Below are positions 38,147-46,376 of a DNA stretch of 64,000 nucleotides, in pieces. Each line of letters opens with the position of its first letter. The first letter of the stretch is position 1. This stretch comes from Mycobacterium fragae (GTDB taxonomy: Bacteria; Actinomycetota; Actinomycetes; Mycobacteriales; Mycobacteriaceae). The notes beneath the pieces were generated by a model. That model ran no database searches. It worked only from the letters and a program-made list of their open reading frames with translations, and was not told the DNA's origin. The position numbers and the translations under genes were made by a program. The stretch spans positions 124,001 to 188,000 of the forward strand of contig NZ_LQOW01000005.1 of the NCBI RefSeq assembly GCF_002102185.1, written 5' to 3'.

Positions 38147-38743
38147 ATGGCCGATAATGAACTTGACGTTCGACAGCTGCGCAAGCCGGACAAGCACCCG
38201 ACGATCTTCGCCACTTACCAGCGGCTGTCGGTCGGCGAATCATTCGTGCTGGTCAACAACCACGATCCCAAGCACCTGCACGACGAGTTCGAAGCCGACC
38301 ACGCCGGTGGCTACGGCTGGGAATACCTCGAGAAGGGTCCCGCGGTCTGGCGGATCCGGATCACCAAACTCACCGCCACCCCGCTCCCCCGCATCTTGAC
38401 CAACACAGCCGTCGCGCCCAGCGAGCCCGACGTCACCGGGGCGGTGTGGAAGCTGGATGTTCGCGAACGCGACCTGGACTCGAACGTCATCGCGCTGGCG
38501 CCGGGCGGGAGGATCGATGCGCACGCCGGCGCCGACGTCGACGTCTTGATCCATGTGCTCTCCGGCAGCGGGCAACTCGGCACCGAGCGGGGCACGATCG
38601 ACCTCGTTCCTGGCGCGCTGCTGTGGCTGCCCAAGCGATCGCGGCGGCAGTTCAGCGCCGGCCCGGACGGGTTGCGCTACCTGACCGTGCACCAAAAGCG
38701 GGAGATCCTGCCGCTGACACCCACCGTGCGCCAGGCAGTTTGA
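38147..38743 (+). CDS. DUF2249-cupin fusion protein
   Basis: 198 aa. The N-terminal half is DUF2249: ELDVRQLRKPDKHPTIFATYQRL, then VLVNNHDPKHLHDEFE and WEYLEKGPAVWRIRI. The C-terminal half (about 95-190) is a cupin with APGGRIDAHAGADVDVLIHVLSGSG and LVPGALLWLPKRSRRQF. DUF2249 proteins commonly travel with hemerythrin, NO and denitrification genes in other bacteria. Divergent from fdxA across a 54-base gap. Function unknown. Confidence 0.84.
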   Translation: MADNELDVRQLRKPDKHPTIFATYQRLSVGESFVLVNNHDPKHLHDEFEADHAGGYGWEYLEKGPAVWRIRITKLTATPLPRILTNTAVAPSEPDVTGAVWKLDVRERDLDSNVIALAPGGRIDAHAGADVDVLIHVLSGSGQLGTERGTIDLVPGALLWLPKRSRRQFSAGPDGLRYLTVHQKREILPLTPTVRQAV

Positions 38744-38799
38744 TGGCCGTCGCGACCACGCCGATGGCGTCCTAACTCAGAACGTCCGCGAGTCTGAAG

Positions 38800-39180
38800 C
38801 TATTGCGCGTCGATGCCGTCGAACACGCCTTGAGCAATCCGGAAGGCGCTGTTGGCATCCGGCACACTGCAATAGACCGCGCATTGCAAGAGAACTTCTT
38901 TGATTTCGTCTCTGGACAGCCCATTGCGCAGCGCAGCGCGAATGTGAGCGGCGAGCTCTTCGTCGCGTCCCCGGGCGATCAGCGCGGTCAGCGCGATCAT
39001 CGAGCGGCTTCGGCGGTCGAGACCGGGTCGCGTCCAGATTGCGCCCCACGCGTATTCGGTGATCAGCGTTTGGAAGTCACGCGTGAAGTCGGTGATCTGC
39101 GCGTCGGCGCGCTCGACGTGACCGTCGCCGAGCACTTCCCGACGGACGGTTAAGCCACGGTCGTAGCGGTCGGCCGTCAT
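38800..39180 (-). CDS. pcaC: 4-carboxymuconolactone decarboxylase
   Basis: 126 aa CMD-family enzyme, fourth step of the protocatechuate branch, giving 3-oxoadipate enol-lactone. The N-terminus DRGLTVRREVLGDGHVERA is typical PcaC, and the catalytic region AALRNGLSRDEIKEVLLQCAVYCSVPDA contains the family Glu-x-Cys-x3 pattern. Its start overlaps the pcaD stop by 4 bases. In most actinobacteria PcaC and PcaD are one fused protein (PcaL); here they are two. Confidence 0.93.
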   Translation of the reverse strand: MTADRYDRGLTVRREVLGDGHVERADAQITDFTRDFQTLITEYAWGAIWTRPGLDRRSRSMIALTALIARGRDEELAAHIRAALRNGLSRDEIKEVLLQCAVYCSVPDANSAFRIAQGVFDGIDAQ

Positions 39181-39962
39181 CTGGCCCCCAATCTCCTCAG
39201 CTTCGCCAACACATCGGCGATTCGGTCGGGCTGCTCGGCCGGTGCGAGGTGGGCGGCGCGAGGCACCTCGACAAAGCGTCCCCGGGTGACGTTGCTGGCG
39301 ATGTAGCGCAGCGAATCCGGTGGCGTTGCAGTGTCATTCGCACCGGCGACGGCGACGATCGGCGTGTCGATCTCACTGAGGCGGTGCCGGGCGTCGAATT
39401 CGGCCAGCGCCTCACAGGTACGCGCATAACCGTCGTCGTCGACTCTGCGCAACGTGTCGAGCAGCGCCCGCGCCGAGGCCGGATCACGCTCGAAGAAGCC
39501 CGGGGCGAACCACCGTCGAATCGACAGCGCCACGACTTCCCCGAGGCCCTCGGTTCGCACGACCTTCGCCCGCGACTGCCAGTCATCCGGGTCGCCGATC
39601 CGCGCGCCGGTACAGATGAGCGCGGCCGACACGACGCGCTCGGGATGCCCCAGCAGCAATTGAAGTCCCACCGCCCCGGCGACCGAGACGCCGGCATACG
39701 TGAAGGGCCGCTTGCCGATCCGCTCTTCCACGAGCTTGACGACGCTGGCAGCGAGGTCCTCGATGGTGAAGGCATCGTGCGGCCGCGGGCTGGCGCCGTG
39801 ACCGGGGAGGTCCCAGCCGATGACGTGGTAGATGCCGGCCAGGCGTCGGGCAACCCCCGACCACAGGGCGGCCACTGAGGTGCCCAGCGACGGTCCGACC
39901 ACCAGCGGCGGCAGGTCCGGTGAGCCCCCGAGGTGGGATCCACGAATTAGGGGCGCGCTCAC
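39177..39962 (-). CDS. pcaD: 3-oxoadipate enol-lactonase
   Basis: 261 aa alpha/beta hydrolase. Oxyanion GPSLGTSVAALWSGV, nucleophile elbow GVSVAGAV with Ser, acid in VAGANDTATP and the catalytic His in PRAAHLAPAEQPD. Opens the lactone to 3-oxoadipate. GTG at 39962 overlaps the pcaB stop by 4 bases; the longer open frame upstream lies over pcaB. The downstream 4-base overlap with pcaC occurs exactly where PcaL proteins have their domain junction. Confidence 0.92.
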   Translation of the reverse strand: MSAPLIRGSHLGGSPDLPPLVVGPSLGTSVAALWSGVARRLAGIYHVIGWDLPGHGASPRPHDAFTIEDLAASVVKLVEERIGKRPFTYAGVSVAGAVGLQLLLGHPERVVSAALICTGARIGDPDDWQSRAKVVRTEGLGEVVALSIRRWFAPGFFERDPASARALLDTLRRVDDDGYARTCEALAEFDARHRLSEIDTPIVAVAGANDTATPPDSLRYIASNVTRGRFVEVPRAAHLAPAEQPDRIADVLAKLRRLGAR

Positions 39963-41185
39963 TGCAGTTCCTTGACGATCCGCTTGGCGCGATCCAGGCT
40001 CTCGGCGATCAGCGGGTTGACCGCACCGAAGTAGTTCGCGGACGGGGCTTTTCCGGCCAGCTCGGCAATGGCCCGTTGTTCGCCGAGCACATCGGCGCTG
40101 CCGAGGTTCTTGGCCATCTGGTCGGGATGGACCTGCAGTCCGGCGAGCAGCTCGCTGCACTGGGAGCCTGCTACGACGGTTCGGCGGGCCAACGTGCGCA
40201 GCGTGTCCCATTCGGCATGCCAGGCGCCATCGGGGCGTTCGTCGTTGGCCAGGGCGGCGGCGGTGTGCAGGGTCGCGGCCAGAGGCGGTGTGGAAATCGC
40301 GGCCCGGCGTATCAAGATGGACAGCACCGGGTTCCGCTTGCCGGGCATGCTCGACGATCCGCCGCGATCGCCTGTGGCAGGTTCGCTCAGTTCGCCGATT
40401 TCCGGACGGGCCAGCGTCACGACGTCAGACGCGATACGTCCCCAGGCATCGGTACAGCCCACCAGCGCATCGGCCACCGCCGTCACCGGCGTGCGGGTGG
40501 TGTGCCACGGCATCCGGATGTCCAAACCCAAAGTGGCCGCAACGGTCTGCGCCAACTGAGCGGAGATTTCGGCGGGATTGTCACGACCCGTAAGAGTGGC
40601 CAATTCGGTTGTCGCGGCCAGTGTTCCGCCGGCGCCGCCGATCTGCACCGGGGTGGGCAATGCGCTGAGTTGCTGATACGCGTCGACGACGCCGTTGCAC
40701 CACGTAGCGGCCTTGGCGCCGAACGTGGTGGGCACTGCAGGTTGAGTCAGGGTACGGGCCACCATCTGTGTGCCCCGGTGCGTTGTGGCTAGTGCGGAGA
40801 GTGTTGAAATCTGTTCGGCCAGTTGTGATATCAGCTGATCGAGGGCGGCGCGGGCAGCCAGCATGAGTCCGGTGTCGATGACGTCCTGGCTGGTGAGGCC
40901 GCGGTGGATCCACCGGCTGAGCTGCGGAGTGGCCCGCTCCCGAAGCAGCGCCACCAGGCCGATGAGGGGGTTGCCCCCGTCCTCCGCGGTGGCGGCAAGT
41001 GTCTCGCAGTCCCCGGGACCGACCAGCCGCCCGAGATCGGCTCCGGCGCACTCGTCCGGAGCCAGACCGGCGGCGGCGAGCGCGCTCAGCCACGCCGACT
41101 CCACCGCGACCATCGACGCCAGTAGCGCCGCATCAGTCATCAGGTCACCGGCGCGCTGGTCTCCCGGCCACAACAGATTCGTCAT
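39959..41185 (-). CDS. pcaB: 3-carboxy-cis,cis-muconate cycloisomerase
   Basis: 408 aa member of the fumarase/aspartase superfamily. The signature GGSSSMPGKRNPVLS, the N-terminal LLASMVAVESAWLSALAAAGL and the RGLTSQDVIDTGLML segment are visible. Converts 3-carboxymuconate to 4-carboxymuconolactone. ATG at 41185 overlaps the pcaG stop (ATGA). The protein is a little shorter than many PcaB sequences. Confidence 0.93.
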   Translation of the reverse strand: MTNLLWPGDQRAGDLMTDAALLASMVAVESAWLSALAAAGLAPDECAGADLGRLVGPGDCETLAATAEDGGNPLIGLVALLRERATPQLSRWIHRGLTSQDVIDTGLMLAARAALDQLISQLAEQISTLSALATTHRGTQMVARTLTQPAVPTTFGAKAATWCNGVVDAYQQLSALPTPVQIGGAGGTLAATTELATLTGRDNPAEISAQLAQTVAATLGLDIRMPWHTTRTPVTAVADALVGCTDAWGRIASDVVTLARPEIGELSEPATGDRGGSSSMPGKRNPVLSILIRRAAISTPPLAATLHTAAALANDERPDGAWHAEWDTLRTLARRTVVAGSQCSELLAGLQVHPDQMAKNLGSADVLGEQRAIAELAGKAPSANYFGAVNPLIAESLDRAKRIVKELQ

Positions 41186-41736
41186 CCCGCAACACCGCAA
41201 TGTGTAAGGAACACAGTCTCGTTCGCGCCTTGCAAGTGGATGTCGAAGCGATATCCGCCGTTTTCTTCGGCGCAGATCAGGGTTGTGCGCCGCGCCGCGT
41301 CGAGAGCGGCCAGCAGCGGGTCGCTTGCCGGATCGGCATGCGGCAGGTAAGCGCGAGTGAACAGCCGGTCCAACAATCCGCGGGCGAACACGGTGATCGC
41401 GAAGAACGGGGTTCGCCCGCCGGCCGTCCCGGGTGTCAACGTGATGAAGCTGTACTGCCCCGCGGTGTCGGTCGCGCATCTGCCCCACCCGGTGAACGTT
41501 TCGCCGTCGCGTCGCAGCGAGCCTGCCCGCCGTGCGATGCTGCCGTCGGGGCCGGGCTGCCACAGTTCGACCAAGGCGTCGGGCACTGGCTCGCCGGCGC
41601 CGTCGTAGACCGTTCCGTGTAACCGGATTGCGCCGGCCTGCCCGTCGCCGGCCAACTGGCTATCACCGGGATACGGTAATGCGAGGTGGAAGAAGGGTCC
41701 GACCGTTTGCCCTGGGGTGCAAGCTAATTCAGGCAT
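41182..41736 (-). CDS. pcaG: protocatechuate 3,4-dioxygenase alpha subunit
   Basis: 184 aa intradiol dioxygenase subunit without the full iron site. CTPGQTVGPFFHLALPYPG at the N-terminus and VPDALVELWQPGPDG are typical. It pairs with PcaH. ATG at 41736 is within the last 13 bases of pcaH. Confidence 0.94.
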   Translation of the reverse strand: MPELACTPGQTVGPFFHLALPYPGDSQLAGDGQAGAIRLHGTVYDGAGEPVPDALVELWQPGPDGSIARRAGSLRRDGETFTGWGRCATDTAGQYSFITLTPGTAGGRTPFFAITVFARGLLDRLFTRAYLPHADPASDPLLAALDAARRTTLICAEENGGYRFDIHLQGANETVFLTHCGVAG

Positions 41737-42473
41737 GGCCGCCGTCCCAGCACGACGTCCCACCGGTAACCGATGGCGTACTCAGGCTCAGTAACGTCAT
41801 GGTCATAGGTGGCCACAAGTCGTTGGCGCGCAATGGGATCCACGATGGACTGATAGATCGGGTCCAGGCTGAACAACGGGTCGCCCGGAAAGTACATCTG
41901 AGTGACCAAGCGCTGGGTGAAGGCGGTTCCGAACACCGAGAAGTGAATGTGCGCCGGACGCCAGGCGTTCTGGTGGTTACGCCATGGATAGGGACCAGGC
42001 TTGATGGTCAGAAATCGGTATGTCCCATCGGGTTTGGTGAGGCAGCGGCCCACTCCGATGAAGTTCGGATCGATCGGCGCCGGGTGCTGGTCGCGTTCGT
42101 GGTGATAGCGGCCGGCGGCGTTGGCCTGCCAGATCTCGACGAGTTGGCCAGCGAGCGGCCTCCCGGCTGTGTCGAGCACCCGCCCGGTCACGATGATGCG
42201 CTCGCCGATGGGCTCGCCAGGATGGCCGGCGGTGAGGTCGGCATCCAGGGGGTCGACGTCCTCGCGGCCGAAGCACGGAGCACAGCGCTCGAGTTCGTCG
42301 GGGTCGACGCGGACGAACGGCGAGCGCGGATGCCGCAGCAAGCTGCTTCGGTAGGGCGGGTAGTCAAGCCGCGGCTCATCTCGTTTTCCGCGGTGACCAG
42401 CTGCGATGCGGTCGATCTGCGCCGTAATCTCACGCTGAGACACGGTGCGGGCCGACTCGGCTGCAGCCTTCAT
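41724..42473 (-). CDS. pcaH: protocatechuate 3,4-dioxygenase beta subunit
   Basis: 249 aa subunit holding the non-haem Fe(III). The iron ligands appear in AGRYHHERDQHP (Tyr), in PGPYPWRNHQNAWRPAHIHFSV (Tyr and two His). It cleaves protocatechuate to 3-carboxy-cis,cis-muconate. ATG at 42473 was chosen; a TTG at 42494 extends it by seven residues. Leads the pcaHGBDC operon. A five-base-arm inverted repeat lies 45 bases upstream. No pca regulator is adjacent. Confidence 0.93.
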   Translation of the reverse strand: MKAAAESARTVSQREITAQIDRIAAGHRGKRDEPRLDYPPYRSSLLRHPRSPFVRVDPDELERCAPCFGREDVDPLDADLTAGHPGEPIGERIIVTGRVLDTAGRPLAGQLVEIWQANAAGRYHHERDQHPAPIDPNFIGVGRCLTKPDGTYRFLTIKPGPYPWRNHQNAWRPAHIHFSVFGTAFTQRLVTQMYFPGDPLFSLDPIYQSIVDPIARQRLVATYDHDVTEPEYAIGYRWDVVLGRRPCLN

Positions 42474-42517
42474 CAAAACTGACGCTAACGCCAAAATCGG
42501 CTGCCCTCAACCGTCTT

Positions 42518-42532
42518 CGCGGTATTTCCGCG
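42518..42532. promoter_or_regulatory. inverted repeat CGCGG-TATTT-CCGCG upstream of pcaH
   Basis: Perfect five-base arms in the 83-base gap between pcaH and the divergent methyltransferase remnant. Candidate operator of the pca operon; no cognate regulator is visible nearby. Confidence 0.35.
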
Positions 42533-42556
42533 CTGCGCGCCCAATAGTCTGGTCCC

Positions 42557-43335
42557 ATGGAGCGTGGCTACATCTATGACCAGGGGTTCTCCGAGGAGCA
42601 ACGCGGCTGGAGGGCATCGAAAGCCTGTGGGACCCGGGCAGCCGGGCCCTGCTCGAGGAGCTCGGCGTCGGCGACGGCCGACGATGCCTGGAGGTCGGCG
42701 CGGGCGGCGGCTCGCTGGTCGAGTGGATGGCCGAGCGCGGCGCCATGGTGCTGGCGATCGACATCGACACCCGATTCATCGAGCCGCTCGCGTCCGACGC
42801 CATCGAGGTCCGACACGTCGATATCCGGACCGACCCGCTGCCGAGTGGCGAGTTCGACGTGGTGCATGCCCGTCTGGTGCTCGAGCACCTGACCGAGCGC
42901 CGGCAGATCCTCGACCGGCTGGTCGCCGCACTGCGGCCCGGCGGGTGGTTGGTCATCGAGGACTATGACTGGACCGGCTTCGGCTTCGAGGACGCCGACC
43001 CGCAGTTCGACCATGTGACCGAGGCGGTCTTCGGGTTGATGCAGCAAGCCGGATTCGAGCCGCGGTACGGCCGCCGTGTGGTCGCCGACATGGCCGCCGC
43101 CGGACTCGCCGATGTTCGCGGCGAGGGCCGCGCCCTGGTGATCGACTCCCGCTCCCCCGGCTTCGACTTCTTCAGGCTGTCCTTCGAGAGTGTGCGCGAC
43201 GCCGTGGTGGACGCCGGCCTACTGTCGCGCGAAGATGCCGACGCGGCAGCCGCTCGCTTCGCCGAGGACCGGCGGGTCCTGACACCGATGATGATGGCGG
43301 GAATCGGCCGCCGCACCAAACCCGTTGGCGGCTAA
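42557..43335 (+). pseudogene. class I SAM methyltransferase broken by a one-base deletion
   Basis: The frame starting at ATG 42557 reads MERGYIYDQGFSEEQR and then turns to nonsense; the +1-shifted frame from 42604 reads RLEGIESLWDPGSRALLEEL, then CLEVGAGGGSLVEWMAERG (SAM motif I) and continues in order to the TAA at 43335. Joining the two frames by adding one base between 42602 and 42604 gives a full 259 aa methyltransferase. Without it, only a fragment from the internal ATG 42727, lacking motif I, could be made. A genuine pseudogene or a base error in the sequence are both possible. Divergent from pcaH. Confidence 0.85.
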
Positions 43336-43337
43336 CG

Positions 43338-43823
43338 CTACAGCGCTCGCAACAGCGACTTTCTGCCCTTCACCCGGAGTTTGTGACCGGTGGAGTCCCG
43401 CAGCTGCTCTATGCGGGTGGCCATCTGGTGACCCAGCTCCTCGAGCTCGGCGTCGGTGATCTTCACTGAGGGGGGCACCGGGATCATGTCGCGCTCCTCC
43501 TCGTCGGCGTGCGCCTCCAGAACGGTCGCGAAGGAACGCCATTCGTCGTCGTAGGTCGGTGCGGTCGGCGAGGTGCGCAACAGCACGGAGAGCTGGTCGA
43601 TGACCTGACGATGCTCGGCGTGCGCAATGGCGATCAATGTGCTGGCTGCCGCCAGAGCCGGGTAGTACAGGTCATCCTCGATGCGGAAGTGGATGTCGAG
43701 TTCGACCAGCAGATCGTCGAGATATTCCTGGCGTTCGGGCGCGGTCGCGGGGGTCGAGGAGATTCTGTGGACCAGCCCTTTGAGTACTTTGTGGTGGTCC
43801 TGCAACACGGTGTAGGCGTTCAC
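43338..43823 (-). CDS. hemerythrin-like HHE-domain protein
   Basis: 161 aa helical protein. HHKVLKGLVHRI, LLVELDIHFRIEDDLYYPAL, AHAEHRQVIDQL and EAHADEEERDMIP give the repeated His/Glu pairs that bind a di-iron centre in the hemerythrin cation-binding family. Possible roles are O2, NO or iron handling. The GTG at 43823 overlaps the stop of the Rieske protein gene by 4 bases; no clear second start exists. Confidence 0.87.
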   Translation of the reverse strand: MNAYTVLQDHHKVLKGLVHRISSTPATAPERQEYLDDLLVELDIHFRIEDDLYYPALAAASTLIAIAHAEHRQVIDQLSVLLRTSPTAPTYDDEWRSFATVLEAHADEEERDMIPVPPSVKITDAELEELGHQMATRIEQLRDSTGHKLRVKGRKSLLRAL

Positions 43824-44782
43824 TTCGCAATTCCCTTCCCGGCCGGGAGCGAGTGCTGGCCGTCGCCGCGCAGCTCGATCATCCCGTCGCTGATCCGCGT
43901 CTGATAGCGCGGCAACGGCGCCGCTGATGGGCCCCGCAGCACCTCTCCGGAGCAGAGATCGAATCGTGAACCGTGCCAAGGGCATACCAGCCGCCCGCGA
44001 TCGACCCACCCGTCGGTCATCGGGGCGGCCAGGTGAGGGCAGAACTCGCCGAACGCCGCTATCTCCCCGTCACCGGTCCGGCACAGCACCAGGCCCACGC
44101 CGTCGACTTCGACCCGCTGCGGTTTCCCGTTCGTCAACGACTCCGCCGGCAGCACCGGTGTCCAGTCCGCGGTGCGCAGCCGCTGACCGGATTGGTCGAT
44201 GCCTATGCCGGACTCGAACACCAACGCCCCGCCCATATAGCTGCTGGCGACGGTGATGCCGTAGCCGAGCGCGCTGATCGCTATCCCCCGGCGGTGCCGA
44301 CCGCGGCGGCGGTCAGACCATGACATCACGTAGAGACCGGTCGCCAGCACGTTCAACAGGCCGTGCACCAAACCGATGCGGCGATCTTCCTCGTGCGTGT
44401 GCTGCCAATCCGTGACACCCGTGACCGCCGAGGTCAGGTTCGCCAGAATCCCCAGTCCCAATGCGCGCGAAGCGAACCGGGATGCGTCGAGGAGTTCCGA
44501 CTTCGGCCGGCCCGGCAGCAGACTGAGCACGTCCAATCCCACCGTCGTCCCGATGGCGCCACTGGTCAGCGACGCGAGCGGAGGATGCACCGGATGGCCG
44601 AGCCACACTCCGTTCAGCGCATTGGTGACCCGATCGCGGGCACCGCCCAACGCGTTGAAGGCAATGCTGAGGAAGTGCTCGAAGCGGTAACTGGGCCGGT
44701 CCAACCACTCCTGACGCCCAATGAACGACAGCAGCCGCTCCCCCCGCTTCTGGAACTTCCTCTCCGGAGACCCCGCAACCAC
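43820..44782 (-). CDS. membrane-anchored Rieske protein (DUF2231 + Rieske)
   Basis: 320 aa. Residues about 60-190 form a DUF2231-like region with four membrane helices (LGHPVHPPLASLTSGAIGTT is its signature). Residues 205-320 are a Rieske domain with C248-x-H250 (FCPHLAAPM) and C267-x2-H270 (VCPWHGSRF) for a [2Fe-2S] cluster. It probably carries electrons at the membrane and is translationally coupled to the di-iron protein that follows. Divergent from the ring-hydroxylating dioxygenase operon by 265 bases. Confidence 0.9.
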   Translation of the reverse strand: MVAGSPERKFQKRGERLLSFIGRQEWLDRPSYRFEHFLSIAFNALGGARDRVTNALNGVWLGHPVHPPLASLTSGAIGTTVGLDVLSLLPGRPKSELLDASRFASRALGLGILANLTSAVTGVTDWQHTHEEDRRIGLVHGLLNVLATGLYVMSWSDRRRGRHRRGIAISALGYGITVASSYMGGALVFESGIGIDQSGQRLRTADWTPVLPAESLTNGKPQRVEVDGVGLVLCRTGDGEIAAFGEFCPHLAAPMTDGWVDRGRLVCPWHGSRFDLCSGEVLRGPSAAPLPRYQTRISDGMIELRGDGQHSLPAGKGIAK

Positions 44783-44870
44783 GGCATCAGTCCTTCCTCA
44801 AATACGGAGACATTCTGGTATAACGCACGCACTATCTTCGATAATTTCAAGCACAGCTGCTCACACAATA

Positions 44871-44880
44871 CGCACGTGCG
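44871..44880. promoter_or_regulatory. palindrome CGCACGTGCG in divergent promoter region
   Basis: Ten-base perfect palindrome midway between the Rieske-DUF2231 gene and the dioxygenase operon. Candidate regulator site, possibly for the IclR protein at 48716. Confidence 0.33.
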
Positions 44881-45009
44881 GTTCACATCCGGTCACCACC
44901 GTACCGGAAGGCTCAGGCCTCCGGCATCTCAGGAACTGTCCACATTGTGTAAACCCTTGGCGCAGAAACCTTTTCATCAGCGCATTGACGATGGGCGCGC
45001 CAGTGAGGC

Positions 45010-45026
45010 ATTCTAGATTACAGAAT
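45010..45026. promoter_or_regulatory. inverted repeat ATTCT-N7-AGAAT upstream of the dioxygenase operon
   Basis: Five-base arms 21 bases before the ATG at 45048. A TTGACG at 44985-44990 could be a -35 with CATTCT 18 bases on as a weak -10, which would place the repeat over the -10/start region. Confidence 0.4.
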
Positions 45027-45047
45027 TAGCTTCTGGAAGCCAGAGAA

Positions 45048-46376
45048 ATGACAGCCCTCGGAAACGTCATCGACAATGTCCGGCGCGGGATGATCCCCGC
45101 GCACATCTACAACGACAAAGAGCTCTTCGAGCTGGAGAAGGAGCGACTCTTCAGCCGGGCCTGGGTGTTCGTGGCACACGAATCGGAGATTCCGCATGAC
45201 GGCGACTATGTCGTGCGCAGAGTGCTCGATGATTCGTTCATCATCACTCGTGACGGCGACGGCAATGTACGGGCCTTGTTCAATATGTGCCTGCACCGCG
45301 GAATGCAGGTGTGCCGCGCAGAAATGGGCAACGCCTCCAACTTCCGCTGCCCCTACCACGGCTGGACTTATCGCAACGACGGCCGGCTCACTGGTCTTCC
45401 GTTCCACCGGGAGGCCTACGGCGGCGACGACGGCTTTCCCAGAACTGGCCAAACCCTGTTGCCCGCACCGAGTCTGGCGAGCTACAACGGGCTGATCTTC
45501 ATCAGCATGGATGCACACGCCGAGCCGCTGGAGGAATTCCTCGGCGATTTTCGGTTCTATCTGGATTTTTACACCAAGCAAAGCCGTGACGGCCTGGAAG
45601 TACACGGGCCGCAGCGCTGGCGGATCAAGGCCAACTGGAAGATCGGTGCCGAAAACTTCGCCGGCGACATGTACCACACCCCGCACACCCACGCGTCGAT
45701 CGTCGACATCGACCTCTTCCGCGAGCCGAAAGCCCAAAAACGCAAGGACGGAGCCACCTACTGGGCGCACAGCGGCGGCGGAACCACCTACAAACTTCCG
45801 CCGGGCACATTCGACGAACGCATGCATTACGTCGGTTACCCCGACGAAATGATCGACCGGATCAGACACGTCTGGTCGCCACAGCAACAGCGAATGGTCG
45901 GCGACGACGGGTTCATGATCTCGGCCGCATCATGTTTCCCGAACCTCAGTTTTGTGCACAACTGGCCGAAGTTGCCCGGAAGTGACCGAGTGCTGCCGTT
46001 CATCTCGATCCGCCTCTGGCAGCCGGTCAGCGAGAACGAGACCGAGGTGTGCTCATGGTTCGCGGTGGACGCCGCCGCACCGCCGGAGTACAAGGAGAAC
46101 TCCTACAAGGCCTACCTCATGTGCTTCGGATCGACCGGGATGTTCGAACAGGACGACGTGGAGAACTGGGTGTCGTTGACCACCACCGCCGGCGGCTCGA
46201 TGGCGCGCCGGTTGCTGCTCAACAGCCGGATGGGCCTGCTCTGCGACGACCGCCCGGTCGTCGACACGCTGCCCGCCACGGCATTTCACGGGCCGGGGCG
46301 TGCGCAGGTCGGCTACAACGAGCACAACCAGCGCGAACTGCTGCGGCTGTGGGCCGCCTACCTGGAGAGGCCATGA
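45048..46376 (+). CDS. aromatic ring-hydroxylating dioxygenase, alpha subunit
   Basis: 442 aa catalytic subunit of a Rieske non-haem iron oxygenase. Rieske cluster ligands C81-x-H83 (NMCLHRGMQ) and C101-x2-H104 (RCPYHGWTY). The mononuclear iron motif D207-x2-H210-x4-H215 lies in AGDMYHTPHTHAS. It cis-dihydroxylates an aromatic ring; the flanking decarboxylase gene suggests an aromatic dicarboxylate such as phthalate. ATG at 45048. Overlaps the beta subunit gene by 4 bases. No ferredoxin or reductase gene of the usual type is adjacent. Confidence 0.93.
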   Translation: MTALGNVIDNVRRGMIPAHIYNDKELFELEKERLFSRAWVFVAHESEIPHDGDYVVRRVLDDSFIITRDGDGNVRALFNMCLHRGMQVCRAEMGNASNFRCPYHGWTYRNDGRLTGLPFHREAYGGDDGFPRTGQTLLPAPSLASYNGLIFISMDAHAEPLEEFLGDFRFYLDFYTKQSRDGLEVHGPQRWRIKANWKIGAENFAGDMYHTPHTHASIVDIDLFREPKAQKRKDGATYWAHSGGGTTYKLPPGTFDERMHYVGYPDEMIDRIRHVWSPQQQRMVGDDGFMISAASCFPNLSFVHNWPKLPGSDRVLPFISIRLWQPVSENETEVCSWFAVDAAAPPEYKENSYKAYLMCFGSTGMFEQDDVENWVSLTTTAGGSMARRLLLNSRMGLLCDDRPVVDTLPATAFHGPGRAQVGYNEHNQRELLRLWAAYLERP

